Below are positions 49,974 through 64,000 of a stretch of DNA of 64,000 bases, piece after piece. Under the pieces are notes generated by a model. The model was given only the letters and a program-made list of their open reading frames with translations, was not told the origin of the DNA and searched no databases. How positions within the stretch are numbered: the stretch's first letter is position 1; every line of letters begins with the position of its first letter. The position numbers were made by a program, and so were the translations under genes. The stretch is from Climacium dendroides (Eukaryota; Streptophyta; Bryopsida; Hypnales; Climaciaceae). The stretch is taken from NCBI GenBank assembly GCA_950106755.1, contig OX467082.1:23436001-23500000 (forward strand), given 5' to 3'.

Positions 49974-52900
49974 TGCTGAGTTTGTCATGGAGTACCATTG
50001 AAGACCTTGCATTCAACTTGTGCCTATTTTTTTGGTTCCCCATTAGAGCTTTCCATGCATATTTTTCTGGACCTTTGCCACATAAATCCATAACTGGCCA
50101 TTTGTGCATGAACATGCGGCCACATGAAACATTTCAATTACATTTTCTCTTCCTGAGTTTCTCATGGAGTACCATTGAAGACCTTGCATTCAACTTGTGC
50201 CTATTTTTTTGGTTCCCCATTAGAGCTTTCGATGCATATTTTTTTTTGACCTTTGCCACATAAATCCATAACTGGCCATTTGTGCATGAAGATGGGGCCA
50301 CATGAAACATTCCAATTACATTTCTTTTTGGTGAGTATCTCATGGAGTACCATTGAAGACCTTGCATTCAACTTGTGCCTATTTTTTTGGTTCCCCATTA
50401 GAGCTTTCGATGCATATTTTTTTTTGACCTTTGCCACATAAATCCATAACTGGCCATTTGTGCATGAAGATGGGGCCACATGAAACATTCCAATTACATT
50501 TCTTTTTGGTGAGTATCTCATGGAGTACCATTGAAGACCTTGCATTCAACTTGTGCCTATTTTTTGGTTCCCCATTAGAGCTTTTGATGCATATTTTTCT
50601 GGACCTTTGCCAAATAAATACATAACTGGTCATTTGTGCATGAACATGCGGCCACATGAAACATTTCAATTACATTTTTTTTTGGTGTGTATCTCATGGA
50701 GTACCATTGAAGACCTTGCATTCAACTTGTGCCTATTTTTTGGTTCACCATTAGAGCTTTTGATGCATATATTTTTGGACCTTTGCCCAATAAATCCAAA
50801 TTAGGCCATTTGTGCATGAACATGGGGCCACATGAAACACTTCAATTACATTTCTTTTTGGTGAGTATCTCATGGAGTACCATTGAAGACCTTGCATTCA
50901 ACTTGTGCCTATTTTTTGGTTCCCCATTAGAGCTTTCGATGCATATTTTTTGGACCTTTGCCAAATAAATCCAAAACAGGCCATTTGCGCATGAACTTGG
51001 GGCCACATGAAACATTTCAATTACATTTCTTTTTGGTGAGTATCTCATGGAGTACCATTGAAGACCTTGCATTCAACTTGTGCCTATTTTTTGGTTCCCC
51101 ATTAGAGCTTTTGATGCATATTTTTTTGGACCTTTGCCAAATAAATCCATAACTGGCCATTTGTGCATGAACATGCGGCCACATGAAACATTTCAATTAC
51201 ATTTCTTTTTGGTGAGTATCTCATGGAGTACCATTGAAGACCTTGCATTCAACTTGTGCCTATTTTTTGGTTCCCCATTAGAGCTTTTGATGCATATTTT
51301 TTTGGACCTTTGCCAAATAAATCCATAACTGGTCATTTGTGCATGAACATGCGGCCACATGAAACATTTCAATTACATTTTTTTTTGGTGTGTATCTCAT
51401 GGAGTACCATTGAAGACCTTGCATTCAACTTGTGCCTATTTTTTGGTTCACCATTAGAGCTTTTGATGCATATATTTTTGGACCTTTGCCCAATAAATCC
51501 AAATTAGGCCATTTGTGCATGAACATGGGGCCACATGAAACACTTCAATTACATTTCTTTTTGGTGAGTATCTCATGGAGTACCATTGAAGACCTTGCAT
51601 TCAACTTGTGCCTATTTTTTGGTTCCCCATTAGAGCTTTGGATGCATATTTTTTGGACCTTTGCCAAATAAATCCAAAACAGGCCATTTGCGCATGAACT
51701 TGGGGCCACATGAAACATTTCAATTACATTTCTTTTTGGTGAGTATCTCATGGAGTACCATTGAAGACCTTGCATTCAACTTGTGCCTATTTTTTGGTTC
51801 CCCATTAGAGCTTTTGATGCATATTTTTCTGGACCTTTGCCAAATAAATCCATAACTGGTCATTTGTGCATGAACATGCGGCCACATGAAACATTTCAAT
51901 TACATTTTTTTTTGGTGTGTATCTCATGGAGTACCATTGAAGACCTTGCATTCAACTTGTGCCTATTTTTTGGTTCCCCATTAGAGCTTTTGATGCATAT
52001 TTTTTTGGACCTTTGCCCAATAAATCCAAATTAGGCCATTTGTGCATGAACATGGGGCCACATGAAACACTTCAATTACATTTCTTTTTGGTGAGTATCT
52101 CATGGAGTACCATTGAAGACCTTGCATTCAACTTGTGCCTATTTTTTGGTTCCCCATTAGAGCTTTCGATGCATATTTTTTTGGTCCTTTGCCAAATAAA
52201 TCCATAACTGGCCAATTGTGCATGAACATGGGGCCGCATGAAACATTTCAATTACATTTCTTTTTGGTGAGTTTGTTATGGAGTACCATTGAAGACCTTG
52301 CATTCAACTTGTGCCAATTTTTCGGTTCTCCATTAGGGCTTTCAATGCATATTTTTCTACACCTTTCCCAAATAAATCCATAACAGGCCATTTGTGCATG
52401 AACATGGGGCCACATGAAACATTTCAATTACATTTCTTTTTGCTGAGTTTCACATGGAGTACCATTGAAGTCCTTGTATTCAACTTGTGCCTATTTTTTG
52501 GTTCCCCATTAGAGCTTTGCATGCATATTTTTTTGGACCTTTGCCACATAAATCCATAACTGGCCATTTGTGCATGAAGTTGGGGCCACATGAAACATTT
52601 CAATTACATTTCTTTTTGGTGAGTTTCTCATGGAGTACCATTGAAGGCCTTGCATTCAACTTGTGCCTATTTTTTGGTTCCCCATTAGGGCTTTCAATGC
52701 ATATTTTTCTACACCTTTCCGAGATAAATCCATAACCGGCCATTTGTGCATGAAGTTAGGGCCACATGAAACATTTCAATTACATTTCTTTTTGGTGAGT
52801 TTGTCATGGAGTACCATTGAAGACCTTGCATTCAACTTGTGCCTATTTTTTGGTTCCCCATTAGAGCTTTCGATGCATAATTTTTTGGACCATTGCCAGA

Positions 52901-55900
52901 TAATTCCATAACTGGCCATTTGTGCATGAACATGGGGCCACATGAAACATTTCAATTACATTTCTTTTTGGTGAGTTTCTCATGGAGTACCATTGATGAC
53001 CTTGCATTCAACTTGTGCCTATTTTTTGGTTCCCCATTAGAGCTTTCAATGCATATTTTTCTACACCTTTCTAAATAAATCCGTAACAGGCCATTTTTGC
53101 ATGAAGGTGGGGCCACATGAAACATTTCAATTACATTTCTTTTTGGTGAGTTTCTCATGAAGTACCATTGAATACATTGCATTCAACTTGTGCCTATTTT
53201 TTGGTTCCCCATTAGAGCTTTCGATCCATTTTTTTTTGAACCTTTGCCACATAAATCCATAACAAGCCATTTGTGCATGAACATGGGGCCACATGAAACA
53301 TTTCAATTACATTTCTTTTTGCTGAGTTTGTCATGGAGTACCATTGAAGACCTTGCATTCAACTTGTGCCTATTTTTTTGGTTCCCCATTAGAGCTTTCC
53401 ATGCATATTTTTCTGGACCTTTGCCACATAAATCCATAACTGGCCATTTGTGCATGAACATGCGGCCACATGAAACATTTCAATTACATTTTCTCTTCCT
53501 GAGTTTCTCATGGAGTACCATTGAAGACCTTGCATTCAACTTGTGCCTATTTTTTTGGTTCCCCATTAGAGCTTTCGATGCATATTTTTTTTTGACCTTT
53601 GCCACATAAATCCATAACTGGCCATTTGTGCATGAAGATGGGGCCACATGAAACATTCCAATTACATTTCTTTTTGGTGAGTATCTCATGGAGTACCATT
53701 GAAGACCTTGCATTCAACTTGTGCCTATTTTTTTGGTTCCCCATTAGAGCTTTCGATGCATATTTTTTTTTGACCTTTGCCACATAAATCCATAACTGGC
53801 CATTTGTGCATGAAGATGGGGCCACATGAAACATTCCAATTACATTTCTTTTTGGTGAGTATCTCATGGAGTACCATTGAAGACCTTGCATTCAACTTGT
53901 GCCTATTTTTTGGTTCCCCATTAGAGCTTTTGATGCATATTTTTCTGGACCTTTGCCAAATAAATACATAACTGGTCATTTGTGCATGAACATGCGGCCA
54001 CATGAAACATTTCAATTACATTTTTTTTTGGTGTGTATCTCATGGAGTACCATTGAAGACCTTGCATTCAACTTGTGCCTATTTTTTGGTTCACCATTAG
54101 AGCTTTTGATGCATATATTTTTGGACCTTTGCCCAATAAATCCAAATTAGGCCATTTGTGCATGAACATGGGGCCACATGAAACACTTCAATTACATTTC
54201 TTTTTGGTGAGTATCTCATGGAGTACCATTGAAGACCTTGCATTCAACTTGTGCCTATTTTTTGGTTCCCCATTAGAGCTTTCGATGCATATTTTTTGGA
54301 CCTTTGCCAAATAAATCCAAAACAGGCCATTTGCGCATGAACTTGGGGCCACATGAAACATTTCAATTACATTTCTTTTTGGTGAGTATCTCATGGAGTA
54401 CCATTGAAGACCTTGCATTCAACTTGTGCCTATTTTTTGGTTCCCCATTAGAGCTTTTGATGCATATTTTTTTGGACCTTTGCCAAATAAATCCATAACT
54501 GGCCATTTGTGCATGAACATGCGGCCACATGAAACATTTCAATTACATTTCTTTTTGGTGAGTATCTCATGGAGTACCATTGAAGACCTTGCATTCAACT
54601 TGTGCCTATTTTTTGGTTCCCCATTAGAGCTTTTGATGCATATTTTTTTGGACCTTTGCCAAATAAATCCATAACTGGTCATTTGTGCATGAACATGCGG
54701 CCACATGAAACATTTCAATTACATTTTTTTTTGGTGTGTATCTCATGGAGTACCATTGAAGACCTTGCATTCAACTTGTGCCTATTTTTTGGTTCACCAT
54801 TAGAGCTTTTGATGCATATATTTTTGGACCTTTGCCCAATAAATCCAAATTAGGCCATTTGTGCATGAACATGGGGCCACATGAAACACTTCAATTACAT
54901 TTCTTTTTGGTGAGTATCTCATGGAGTACCATTGAAGACCTTGCATTCAACTTGTGCCTATTTTTTGGTTCCCCATTAGAGCTTTGGATGCATATTTTTT
55001 GGACCTTTGCCAAATAAATCCAAAACAGGCCATTTGCGCATGAACTTGGGGCCACATGAAACATTTCAATTACATTTCTTTTTGGTGAGTATCTCATGGA
55101 GTACCATTGAAGACCTTGCATTCAACTTGTGCCTATTTTTTGGTTCCCCATTAGAGCTTTTGATGCATATTTTTCTGGACCTTTGCCAAATAAATCCATA
55201 ACTGGTCATTTGTGCATGAACATGCGGCCACATGAAACATTTCAATTACATTTTTTTTTGGTGTGTATCTCATGGAGTACCATTGAAGACCTTGCATTCA
55301 ACTTGTGCCTATTTTTTGGTTCCCCATTAGAGCTTTTGATGCATATTTTTTTGGACCTTTGCCCAATAAATCCAAATTAGGCCATTTGTGCATGAACATG
55401 GGGCCACATGAAACACTTCAATTACATTTCTTTTTGGTGAGTATCTCATGGAGTACCATTGAAGACCTTGCATTCAACTTGTGCCTATTTTTTGGTTCCC
55501 CATTAGAGCTTTCGATGCATATTTTTTTGGTCCTTTGCCAAATAAATCCATAACTGGCCAATTGTGCATGAACATGGGGCCGCATGAAACATTTCAATTA
55601 CATTTCTTTTTGGTGAGTTTGTTATGGAGTACCATTGAAGACCTTGCATTCAACTTGTGCCAATTTTTCGGTTCTCCATTAGGGCTTTCAATGCATATTT
55701 TTCTACACCTTTCCCAAATAAATCCATAACAGGCCATTTGTGCATGAACATGGGGCCACATGAAACATTTCAATTACATTTCTTTTTGCTGAGTTTCACA
55801 TGGAGTACCATTGAAGTCCTTGTATTCAACTTGTGCCTATTTTTTGGTTCCCCATTAGAGCTTTGCATGCATATTTTTTTGGACCTTTGCCACATAAATC

Positions 55901-56665
55901 CATAACTGGCCATTTGTGCATGAAGTTGGGGCCACATGAAACATTTCAATTACATTTCTTTTTGGTGAGTTTCTCATGGAGTACCATTGAAGGCCTTGCA
56001 TTCAACTTGTGCCTATTTTTTGGTTCCCCATTAGGGCTTTCAATGCATATTTTTCTACACCTTTCCGAGATAAATCCATAACCGGCCATTTGTGCATGAA
56101 GTTAGGGCCACATGAAACATTTCAATTACATTTCTTTTTGGTGAGTTTGTCATGGAGTACCATTGAAGACCTTGCATTCAACTTGTGCCTATTTTTTGGT
56201 TCCCCATTAGAGCTTTCGATGCATAATTTTTTGGACCATTGCCAGATAATTCCATAACTGGCCATTTGTGCATGAACATGGGGCCACATGAAACATTTCA
56301 ATTACATTTCTTTTTGGTGAGTTTCTCATGGAGTACCATTGATGACCTTGCATTCAACTTGTGCCTATTTTTTGGTTCCCCATTAGAGCTTTCAATGCAT
56401 ATTTTTCTACACCTTTCTAAATAAATCCGTAACAGGCCATTTTTGCATGAAGGTGGGGCCACATGAAACATTTCAATTACATTTCTTTTTGGTGAGTTTC
56501 TCATGAAGTACCATTGAATACATTGCATTCAACTTGTGCCTATTTTTTGGTTCCCCATTAGAGCTTTCGATCCATTTTTTTTTGAACCTTTGCCACATAA
56601 ATCCATAACAAGCCATTTGTGCATGAACATGGGGCCACATGAAACATTTCAATTACATTTCTTTT
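49974..56665. repeat. Tandem duplication of a 19-monomer block (3,346 bp)
   Basis: Segments 49974-53319 and 53320-56665 agree throughout at a constant offset of 3,346 bp, including rare variants such as cctttccgagataaatcc and catttttgcatgaagg. Boundaries are accurate to about 30 bp. Confidence 0.85.
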
Positions 56666-57239
56666 TGCTGAGTTTGTCATGGAGTACCATTGAAGACCTT
56701 GCATTCAATTTGTGCCAATTTTTTGGTTCCCCATTAGAGCTTTCGATGCATATTTTTTTGGTCCTTTGCCACATAAATCCATAACTGGCCAATTGTGCAT
56801 GAACATGGGGCCACATGAAACATTTTAATTACATTTCTTTTTGGTGAGTTTCTCATGGAGTACCATTAATGACCTTGCATTCAACTTGTGCCTATTTTTT
56901 GGTTCCCCATTAGAGCTTTCAATGCATATTTTTCTACACCTTTCCCAAATAAATCCATAACAGGCCATTTGTGCATGAAGTTGGGGCCACATGAATCATT
57001 TCAATTACATTTCTTTTTTGGTGAGTTTGTCATGGAGTACCATTGAAGACCTTGCATTCAACTTGTGCCAATTTTTTGGTTCCCCATTAGAGCTTTCGAT
57101 GCATATTTTTTTGGACCTTTGCCACATAAATCCATAACTGGCTATTTGTGCATGAACTTGGGGCCACATGAAACATTTCAATTACATTTCTTTTTGCTGA
57201 GTTTGTCATGGAGTACCATTGAAGACCTTGCATTCAATT

Positions 57240-60200
57240 TGTGCCAAATTTTTGGTTCCCCATTAGAGCTTTCGATGCATACTTTTTTGGACCTGTGCCA
57301 CATAAATCCATAACTGGCCATTTGTGCATGAAGTTGGGGCCACATGAAACATTTCAATTACATTTCTTTTTGGTGAGTTTCTCATGGAGTACCATCGAAC
57401 ACCTTGCATTCAACTTGTGCCTATTTTTTGGTTCCCCATTAGGGCTTTCAATGCATATTTTTCTACACCTTTCCCAAATAAATCCATAAGAGGCCATTTG
57501 TGCATGAAGTCGGGGCCACATGAAACATTTCAATTACGTTTCTTTTTGGTGAGTTTCTCATGGAGTACCATTGAAGACCTTGCATTCAACTTGTGCCAAT
57601 TTTTCGGTTCCCCATTAGAGCTTTCGATGCATATTTTTTTGGAACTTTATCAAATAAATCCATAACAGGCCATTTGTGCATGAAAATCGGGCCGCATGAA
57701 ACATTTCAATTACATTTCATTTTGGTGAGTTTGTCATGGAGTACCATTGAAGACCTTGCATTCAACTTGTGCCTATTTTTTGGTTCCCCATTAGAGCTTT
57801 CGATGCATAATTTTTTGGACCATTGCCAGATAATTCCATAACTGGCCATTTGTGCATGAACATGGGGCCACATGAAACATTTCAATTACATTTCTTTTTG
57901 GTGAGTTTCTCATGGAGTACCATTGATGACCTTGCATTCAACTTGTGCCTATTTTTTGGTTCCCCATTAGAGCTTTCAATGCATATTTTTCTACACCTTT
58001 CCCAAATAAATCCGTAACTGGCCATTTGTGCATGAAGTTGGGGCCACATGAAACATTTCAATTACATTTCTTTTTGGTGAGTTTCTCATGAAGTACCATT
58101 GAATACATTGCATTCAACTTGTGCCTATTTTTTGGTTCCCCATTAGAGCTTTCGATCCATTTTTTTTTGGACCTATGCCAAATAAATCCATAACAGGCCA
58201 TTTCTACATGAACATGGGGCCACATGAAACATTTGAATTACATTTCTTTTTGCTGAGTTTGTCATGGAGTACCATTGAAGACCTTGCATTCAACTTGTGC
58301 CAATTTTTCGGTTCCCCATTAGAGTTTTCGATGCATATTTTTTTGGACCTTTGCCACATAAATCCATAACTGGCTATTTGTGCATGAACTTGGGGCCACA
58401 TGAAACATTTCAATTACATTTCTTTTTGCTGAGTTTGTCATGGAGTACCATTGAAGACCTTGCATTCAATTTGTGCCAAATTTTTGGTTCCCCATTAGAG
58501 CTTTCGATGCATATTTTTGTGGACCTTTGCCAAATAAATCCATAACTGGCCATTTGTGCATGAACATGGGGCCGCATGAAACATTTCAATTACATTTCTT
58601 TTTGGTGAGTTTCTCATGGAGTACCATTGAAGACCTTGCATTCAACTTGTGCCTATTCTTTGGTTCCCCATTAGGGCTTTCAATGCATATTTTTCTACAC
58701 CTTTCCCAAATAAATCCATAACAGGCCATTTGTGCATGAACATGGGGCCACATGAAACATTTCAAGTACATATATTCCAGTTGAGTTTCTCATGGAGAAC
58801 CATTGAAGGCCTTGCATTCAACTTGTGCCTATTTTTTGGTTCCCCATTAGAGCTTTCGATGCATATTTTTTTGGACCTTTGCCACATAAATCCATAACTG
58901 GCTATTTGTGCATGAACTTGGGGCCACATGAAACATTTCAATTACATTTCTTTTTGCTGAGTTTGTCATGGAGTACCATTGAAGACCTTGCATTCAATTT
59001 GTGCCAAATTTTTGGTTCCCCATTAGAGCTTTCGATGCATATTTTTGTGGAACTTTGCCAAATAAATCCATAACTGGCCAATTGTGCATGAACATGGGTC
59101 GCATGAAACATTTCAATTACATTTCTTTTTGGTGAGTTTCTCATGGAGTACCATCGAAGACCTTGCATTCAACTTGTGCCTATTTTTCGGTTCCCCATTA
59201 GGGCTTTCAATGCATATTTTTCTACACCTTTCCCAAATAAATCCATAACAGGCCATTTGTGCATGAACATGGGGCCACATATAACATTTTAATTACATTT
59301 CTTATAGCTGAGTTTCTCATGGAGTACCATTGAAGACCTTGCATTCAACTTGTGCGAATTTTTCAGTTCCCCATTAGAGCTTTCGATGCATATTTCCTTG
59401 GACCTTTGCCAAATAAATCCATAACAGGCCATTTCTACATGAACATGGGGCCACATGAAACATTTCAATTACATTTTTTTTTTTGAGTTTGTCATGGACT
59501 ACCATTGAAGACCTTGCATTCGATTTGTGCCAAATTTTTGGTTCCCCATTAGAGCTTTCGATGCATATTTTTTTGGACCTTTGCCAAATAAATCCATAAC
59601 AGGCCATTTGTACATGAACATGGGGCCACATGAAACATTTCAATTACATTTCTTTTTGGTGAGTTTCTCATGGAGTACCATTGAAGACCTTGCATTCAAC
59701 TTGTGCCAATTTTTTGGTTCCCCATTAGAGGTTTCCATGAATATTTTTTTGGACCTTTGCCAAATAAATCTATAACAAGCCATTTGTGCATGAACCTGGG
59801 GCCACATGAAACATTTCAATTACATTTCTTTTTGGTGAGTATCTCATGGAGTACCATTGAAGACCTTGCATTCAACTTGTGCCTATTTTTTGGTTCCCCA
59901 TTAGAGCTTTCGATGCATATTTTTTTGGACCTTTGCCACATAAATCCATAACTGGCCATTTGTGCATGAACATGGGGCCACATGAAACATTTCAATTACA
60001 TTTTCTTTTCCTGAGTTTCTCATGGAGTACCATTGAAGACCTTGCATTCAACTTGTGCCTATTTTTTTGGTTCCCCATTAGAGCTTTCGATGCATATTTT
60101 TTTTTGACCTTTGCCACATAAATCCAGAACTGGCCATTTGTGCATGAAGTTGGGGCCACATGAAACATTCCAATTACATTTCTTTTTGGTGAGTTTCTCA

Positions 60201-61400
60201 TGGAGTACCATTGAAGACCTTGCATTCAACTTGTGCCTATTTTTTGGTTCCCCATTAGAGCTTTCGATGCATATTCTTTTTTGACCTTTGCCACATAAAT
60301 CCATAACTGGCCATTTGTGCATGAAGTTGGGGCCACATGAAACATTTCAATTACATTTCCTTTTGGTGAGTTTCTCATGGAGTGCCATTGAAGACCTTGC
60401 ATTCAACTTGTGCCTATTTTCAGGTTCCCCATTAGGGCTTTCAATGCATATTTTTCTACAACGTTCCCAAATAAATCCATAACAGGCCATTTGTGCATGA
60501 ACTTGGGGCCACATGAAACATTTCAATTACATTTCTTTTTGCTGAGTTTCTCATGGAGTACCATTGAAGACCTTGAATTCAACTTGTGCCAATTTTTTGG
60601 TTACCCATTAGGGCTTTCAATGCCTATTTTTCTACACCTTTCCCAAATAAATCCATAACAGGCCATTTGTGCATGAACATGGGGCCACATGAAACATTCC
60701 AATTACATTTTTTTTTGCTGAGTTTCTCATGAAGTACCATTGAAGACCTTGCATTCAACTTGTGCCTATTTTTTGGTTCCCCATTAGGGCTTTCAATGCA
60801 TATTTTTCTACACTTTTCCCAAATAAATGCATAACAAGCCGTTTGTGCATGAACATGCGGCCACATGAAACATTTCAATTACATTTCTTTTTCCTGAGTT
60901 TGTCATGGAGTACCATTGAAGACCTTGCATTCAACTTGTGCCTATATTTTAGTTCTACATTAGGGCTTTCAACGCATATTTTTCTACACCTTTCCCAAAT
61001 AAATCCATAACAGGCCATTTGTGCATGAACATGGGGCCACATGAAACATTTCAATTACATTTTTTTTTGCTGAGTTTGTCATGGAGTACCATTGAAGACC
61101 TTGCATTCAACTTGTGCCTATTTTTTTGGTTCCCCATTAGAGCTTTCCATGCATATTTTTCTGGACCTTTGCCACATAAATCCATAACTGGCCATTTGTG
61201 CATGAACATGCGGCCACATGAAACATTTCAATTACATTTTCTCTTCCTGAGTTTCTCATGGAGTACCATTGAAGACCTTGCATTCAACTTGTGCCTATTT
61301 TTTTGGTTCCCCATTAGAGCTTTCGATGCATATTTTTTTTTGACCTTTGCCACATAAATCCAGAACTGGCCATTTGTGCATGAAGTTGGGGCCACATGAA
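57240..61400. repeat. Long-range copy of 43.33-47.4 kb (offset 13,910 bp)
   Basis: About 4.1 kb repeats the monomer order of 43330-47490 at a constant offset of 13,910 bp (79 monomers), with only scattered substitutions such as the cttgcattcaa to cttgaattcaa change near 60576. Confidence 0.8.
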
Positions 61401-62461
61401 ACATTCCAATTACATTTCTTTTTGGTGAGTTTCTCATGGAGTACCATTGAAGACCTTGCATTCAACTTGTGCCTATTTTTTGGTTCCCCATTAGAGCTTT
61501 CGATGCATATTCTTTTTTGACCTTTGCCACATAAATCCATAACTGGCCATTTGTGCATGAAGTTGGGGCCACATGAAACATTTCAATTACATTTCCTTTT
61601 GGTGAGTTTCTCATGGAGTGCCATTGAAGACCTTGCATTCAACTTGTGCCTATTTTCAGGTTCCCCATTAGGGCTTTCAATGCATATTTTTCTACAACGT
61701 TCCCAAATAAATCCATAACAGGCCATTTGTGCATGAACTTGGGGCCACATGAAACATTTCAATTACATTTCTTTTTGCTGAGTTTCTCATGGAGTACCAT
61801 TGAAGACCTTGCATTCAACTTGTGCCAATTTTTTGGTTACCCATTAGGGCTTTCAATGCCTATTTTTCTACACCTTTCCCAAATAAATCCATAACAGGCC
61901 ATTTGTGCATGAACATGGGGCCACATGAAACATTCCAATTACATTTTTTTTTGCTGAGTTTCTCATGAAGTACCATTGAAGACCTTGCATTCAACTTGTG
62001 CCTATTTTTTGGTTCCCCATTAGGGCTTTCAATGCATATTTTTCTACACTTTTCCCAAATAAATGCATAACAAGCCGTTTGTGCATGAACATGCGGCCAC
62101 ATGAAACATTTCAATTACATTTCTTTTTCCTGAGTTTGTCATGGAGTACCATTGAAGACCTTGCATTCAACTTGTGCCTATATTTTAGTTCTACATTAGG
62201 GCTTTCAACGCATATTTTTCTACACCTTTCCCAAATAAATCCATAACAGGCCATTTGTGCATGAACATGGGGCCACATGAAACATTTCAATTACATTTTT
62301 TTTTGCTGAGTTTGTCATGGAGTACCATTGAAGACCTTGCATTCAACTTGTGCCTATTTTTTTGGTTCCCCATTAGAGCTTTCCATGCATATTTTTCTGG
62401 ACCTTTGCCACATAAATCCATAACTGGCCATTTGTGCATGAACATGCGGCCACATGAAACA
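59990..62461. repeat. Tandem duplication of a 7-monomer block (1,236 bp)
   Basis: Features at 59992, 60059, 60288, 60410, 60624, 60762 and 61019 recur 1,236 bp later, including the rare tctacaacgttccc and cctatattttagttctac variants. Limits are approximate. Confidence 0.8.
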
Positions 62462-64000
62462 TTTCAATTACATTTTCTCTTCCTGAGTTTCTCATGGAGT
62501 ACCATTGAAGACCTTGCATTCAACTTGTGCCTATTTTTTTGGTTCCCCATTAGAGCTTTCGATGCATATTTTTTTTTGACCTTTGCCACATAAATCCATA
62601 ACTGGCCATTTGTGCATGAAGATGGGGCCACATGAAACATTCCAATTACATTTCTTTTTGGTGAGTATCTCATGGAGTACCATTGAAGACCTTGCATTCA
62701 ACTTGTGCCTATTTTTTGGTTCCCCATTAGAGCTTTTGATGCATATTTTTCTGGACCTTTGCCAAATAAATACATAACTGGTCATTTGTGCATGAACATG
62801 CGGCCACATGAAACATTTCAATTACATTTTTTTTTGGTGTGTATCTCATGGAGTACCATTGAAGACCTTGCATTCAACTTGTGCCTATTTTTTGGTTCAC
62901 CATTAGAGCTTTTGATGCATATATTTTTGGACCTTTGCCCAATAAATCCAAATTAGGCCATTTGTGCATGAACATGGGGCCACATGAAACACTTCAATTA
63001 CATTTCTTTTTGGTGAGTATCTCATGGAGTACCATTGAAGACCTTGCATTCAACTTGTGCCTATTTTTTGGTTCCCCATTAGAGCTTTCGATGCATATTT
63101 TTTGGACCTTTGCCAAATAAATCCAAAACAGGCCATTTGCGCATGAACTTGGGGCCACATGAAACATTTCAATTACATTTCTTTTTGGTGAGTATCTCAT
63201 GGAGTACCATTGAAGACCTTGCATTCAACTTGTGCCTATTTTTTGGTTCCCCATTAGAGCTTTTGATGCATATTTTTTTGGACCTTTGCCAAATAAATCC
63301 ATAACTGGCCATTTGTGCATGAACATGCGGCCACATGAAACATTTCAATTACATTTCTTTTTGGTGAGTATCTCATGGAGTACCATTGAAGACCTTGCAT
63401 TCAACTTGTGCCTATTTTTTGGTTCACCATTAGAGCTTTTGATGCATATTTTTTGGACCTTTGCCAAATAAATCCAAAACAGGCCATTTGCGCATGAACT
63501 TGGGGCCACATGAAACATTTCAATTACATTTCTTTTTGGTGAGTATCTCATGGAGTACCATTGAAGACCTTGCATTCAACTTGTGCCTATTTTTTGGTTC
63601 CCCATTAGAGCTTTTGATGCATATTTTTCTGGACCTTTGCCAAATAAATCCATAACTGGTCATTTGTGCATGAACATGCGGCCACATGAAACATTTCAAT
63701 TACATTTTTTTTTGGTGTGTATCTCATGGAGTACCATTGAAGACCTTGCATTCAACTTGTGCCTATTTTTTGGTTCACCATTAGAGCTTTTGATGCATAT
63801 ATTTTTGGACCTTTGCCCAATAAATCCAAATTAGGCCATTTGTGCATGAACATGGGGCCACATGAAACACTTCAATTACATTTCTTTTTGGTGAGTATCT
63901 CATGGAGTACCATTGAAGACCTTGCATTCAACTTGTGCCTATTTTTTGGTTCCCCATTAGAGCTTTCGATGCATATTTTTTGGACCTTTGCCAAATAAAT

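Larger units (their letters stand above)
36901..64000. repeat. About 154 tandem copies of a 176-bp satellite
   Basis: Monomers repeat every 175-178 bp without interruption to the end of the window (27.1 kb divided by 176 gives about 154). Each monomer contains ggccatttgtgcatgaac, ggggccacatgaaacat, ggagtaccattgaagacc and ggttccccattag, with length changes mainly in T-runs. Linked variants define subtypes: gagctttcgatgc with ggacctttgcc, gggctttcaatgc with ctacacctttccc, and gagcttttgatgc with gtgagtatctc. The length is in the range of plant centromeric and other heterochromatic satellites. Open frames of about 82 codons (plus) and 76-89 codons (minus) recur in each monomer. Because 176 is not a multiple of three, they end within 1.4 monomers and are not considered genes. 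Confidence 0.95.

Noticed and set aside
36901..64000. Hundreds of recurring open frames of about 61-139 codons on both strands of the satellite
   Set aside because: They follow the 175-178 bp monomer register, overlap each other on both strands, end because 176 is not a multiple of three, and match no protein family. They are by-products of a stop-poor repeat.
10890..64000. Regular repeats resembling a CRISPR array
   Set aside because: There are no conserved-repeat and unique-spacer units and no cas genes. The repeats are ordinary tandem satellites in plant DNA.

Overview
The window looks like nuclear DNA of a land plant. Genes are split by short GT-AG introns, coding islands sit in AT-rich non-coding DNA, several plant-type DNA transposons are present, and the right 27 kb is a satellite array with a nucleosome-sized (about 176 bp) monomer. 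From memory, the transposon protein families resemble ones in non-flowering plants (gymnosperms, ferns, lycophytes, mosses); this is a weak impression and no search was run. No rRNA, tRNA, CRISPR array, organelle or bacterial gene was recognised.

Layout. 0.4-1.2 kb: 3' exons of an unrecognised gene. 1.2-5 kb: AT-rich non-coding DNA with small tandem duplications. 5-8.5 kb: transposon-type gene A on the minus strand, one frame broken by one TGA. 8.9-12.7 kb: transposon gene B on the minus strand, two exons with a DDE-like core and a BAH-like tail, broken by five in-frame stops. A 73/90-bp minisatellite lies in its intron. 14.4-18.7 kb: multi-exon gene C on the plus strand, also broken only by in-frame stops. 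20.25-28.2 kb: a Mutator-like element (MULE) with heptamer-rich terminal inverted repeats. It carries two divergent genes: a SWIM-type transposase (minus strand, broken) and a five-exon gene (plus strand, apparently intact) for a protein resembling permuted amino-DNA methyltransferases. 28.2-32.4 kb: spacer with short inverted motifs and one candidate first exon. 32.4-36.9 kb: an inverted, almost identical copy of the transposase half of the MULE. 36.9-64 kb: about 154 satellite monomers with many multi-monomer duplications, continuing past the window end.

How it fits together. This is a transposon-rich border of a satellite array, possibly pericentromeric. The main points are the MULE that pairs a transposase with a methyltransferase-like gene, the 4.5-kb inverted duplication of its transposase half (architecture comparable to maize Mu killer), and the repeated finding that transposon genes are broken almost only by single-codon stops in an otherwise preserved frame. 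Most of those stops are explainable by C-to-T change at Gln codons, as expected for long-methylated plant DNA. The methyltransferase-like gene shows no such damage.
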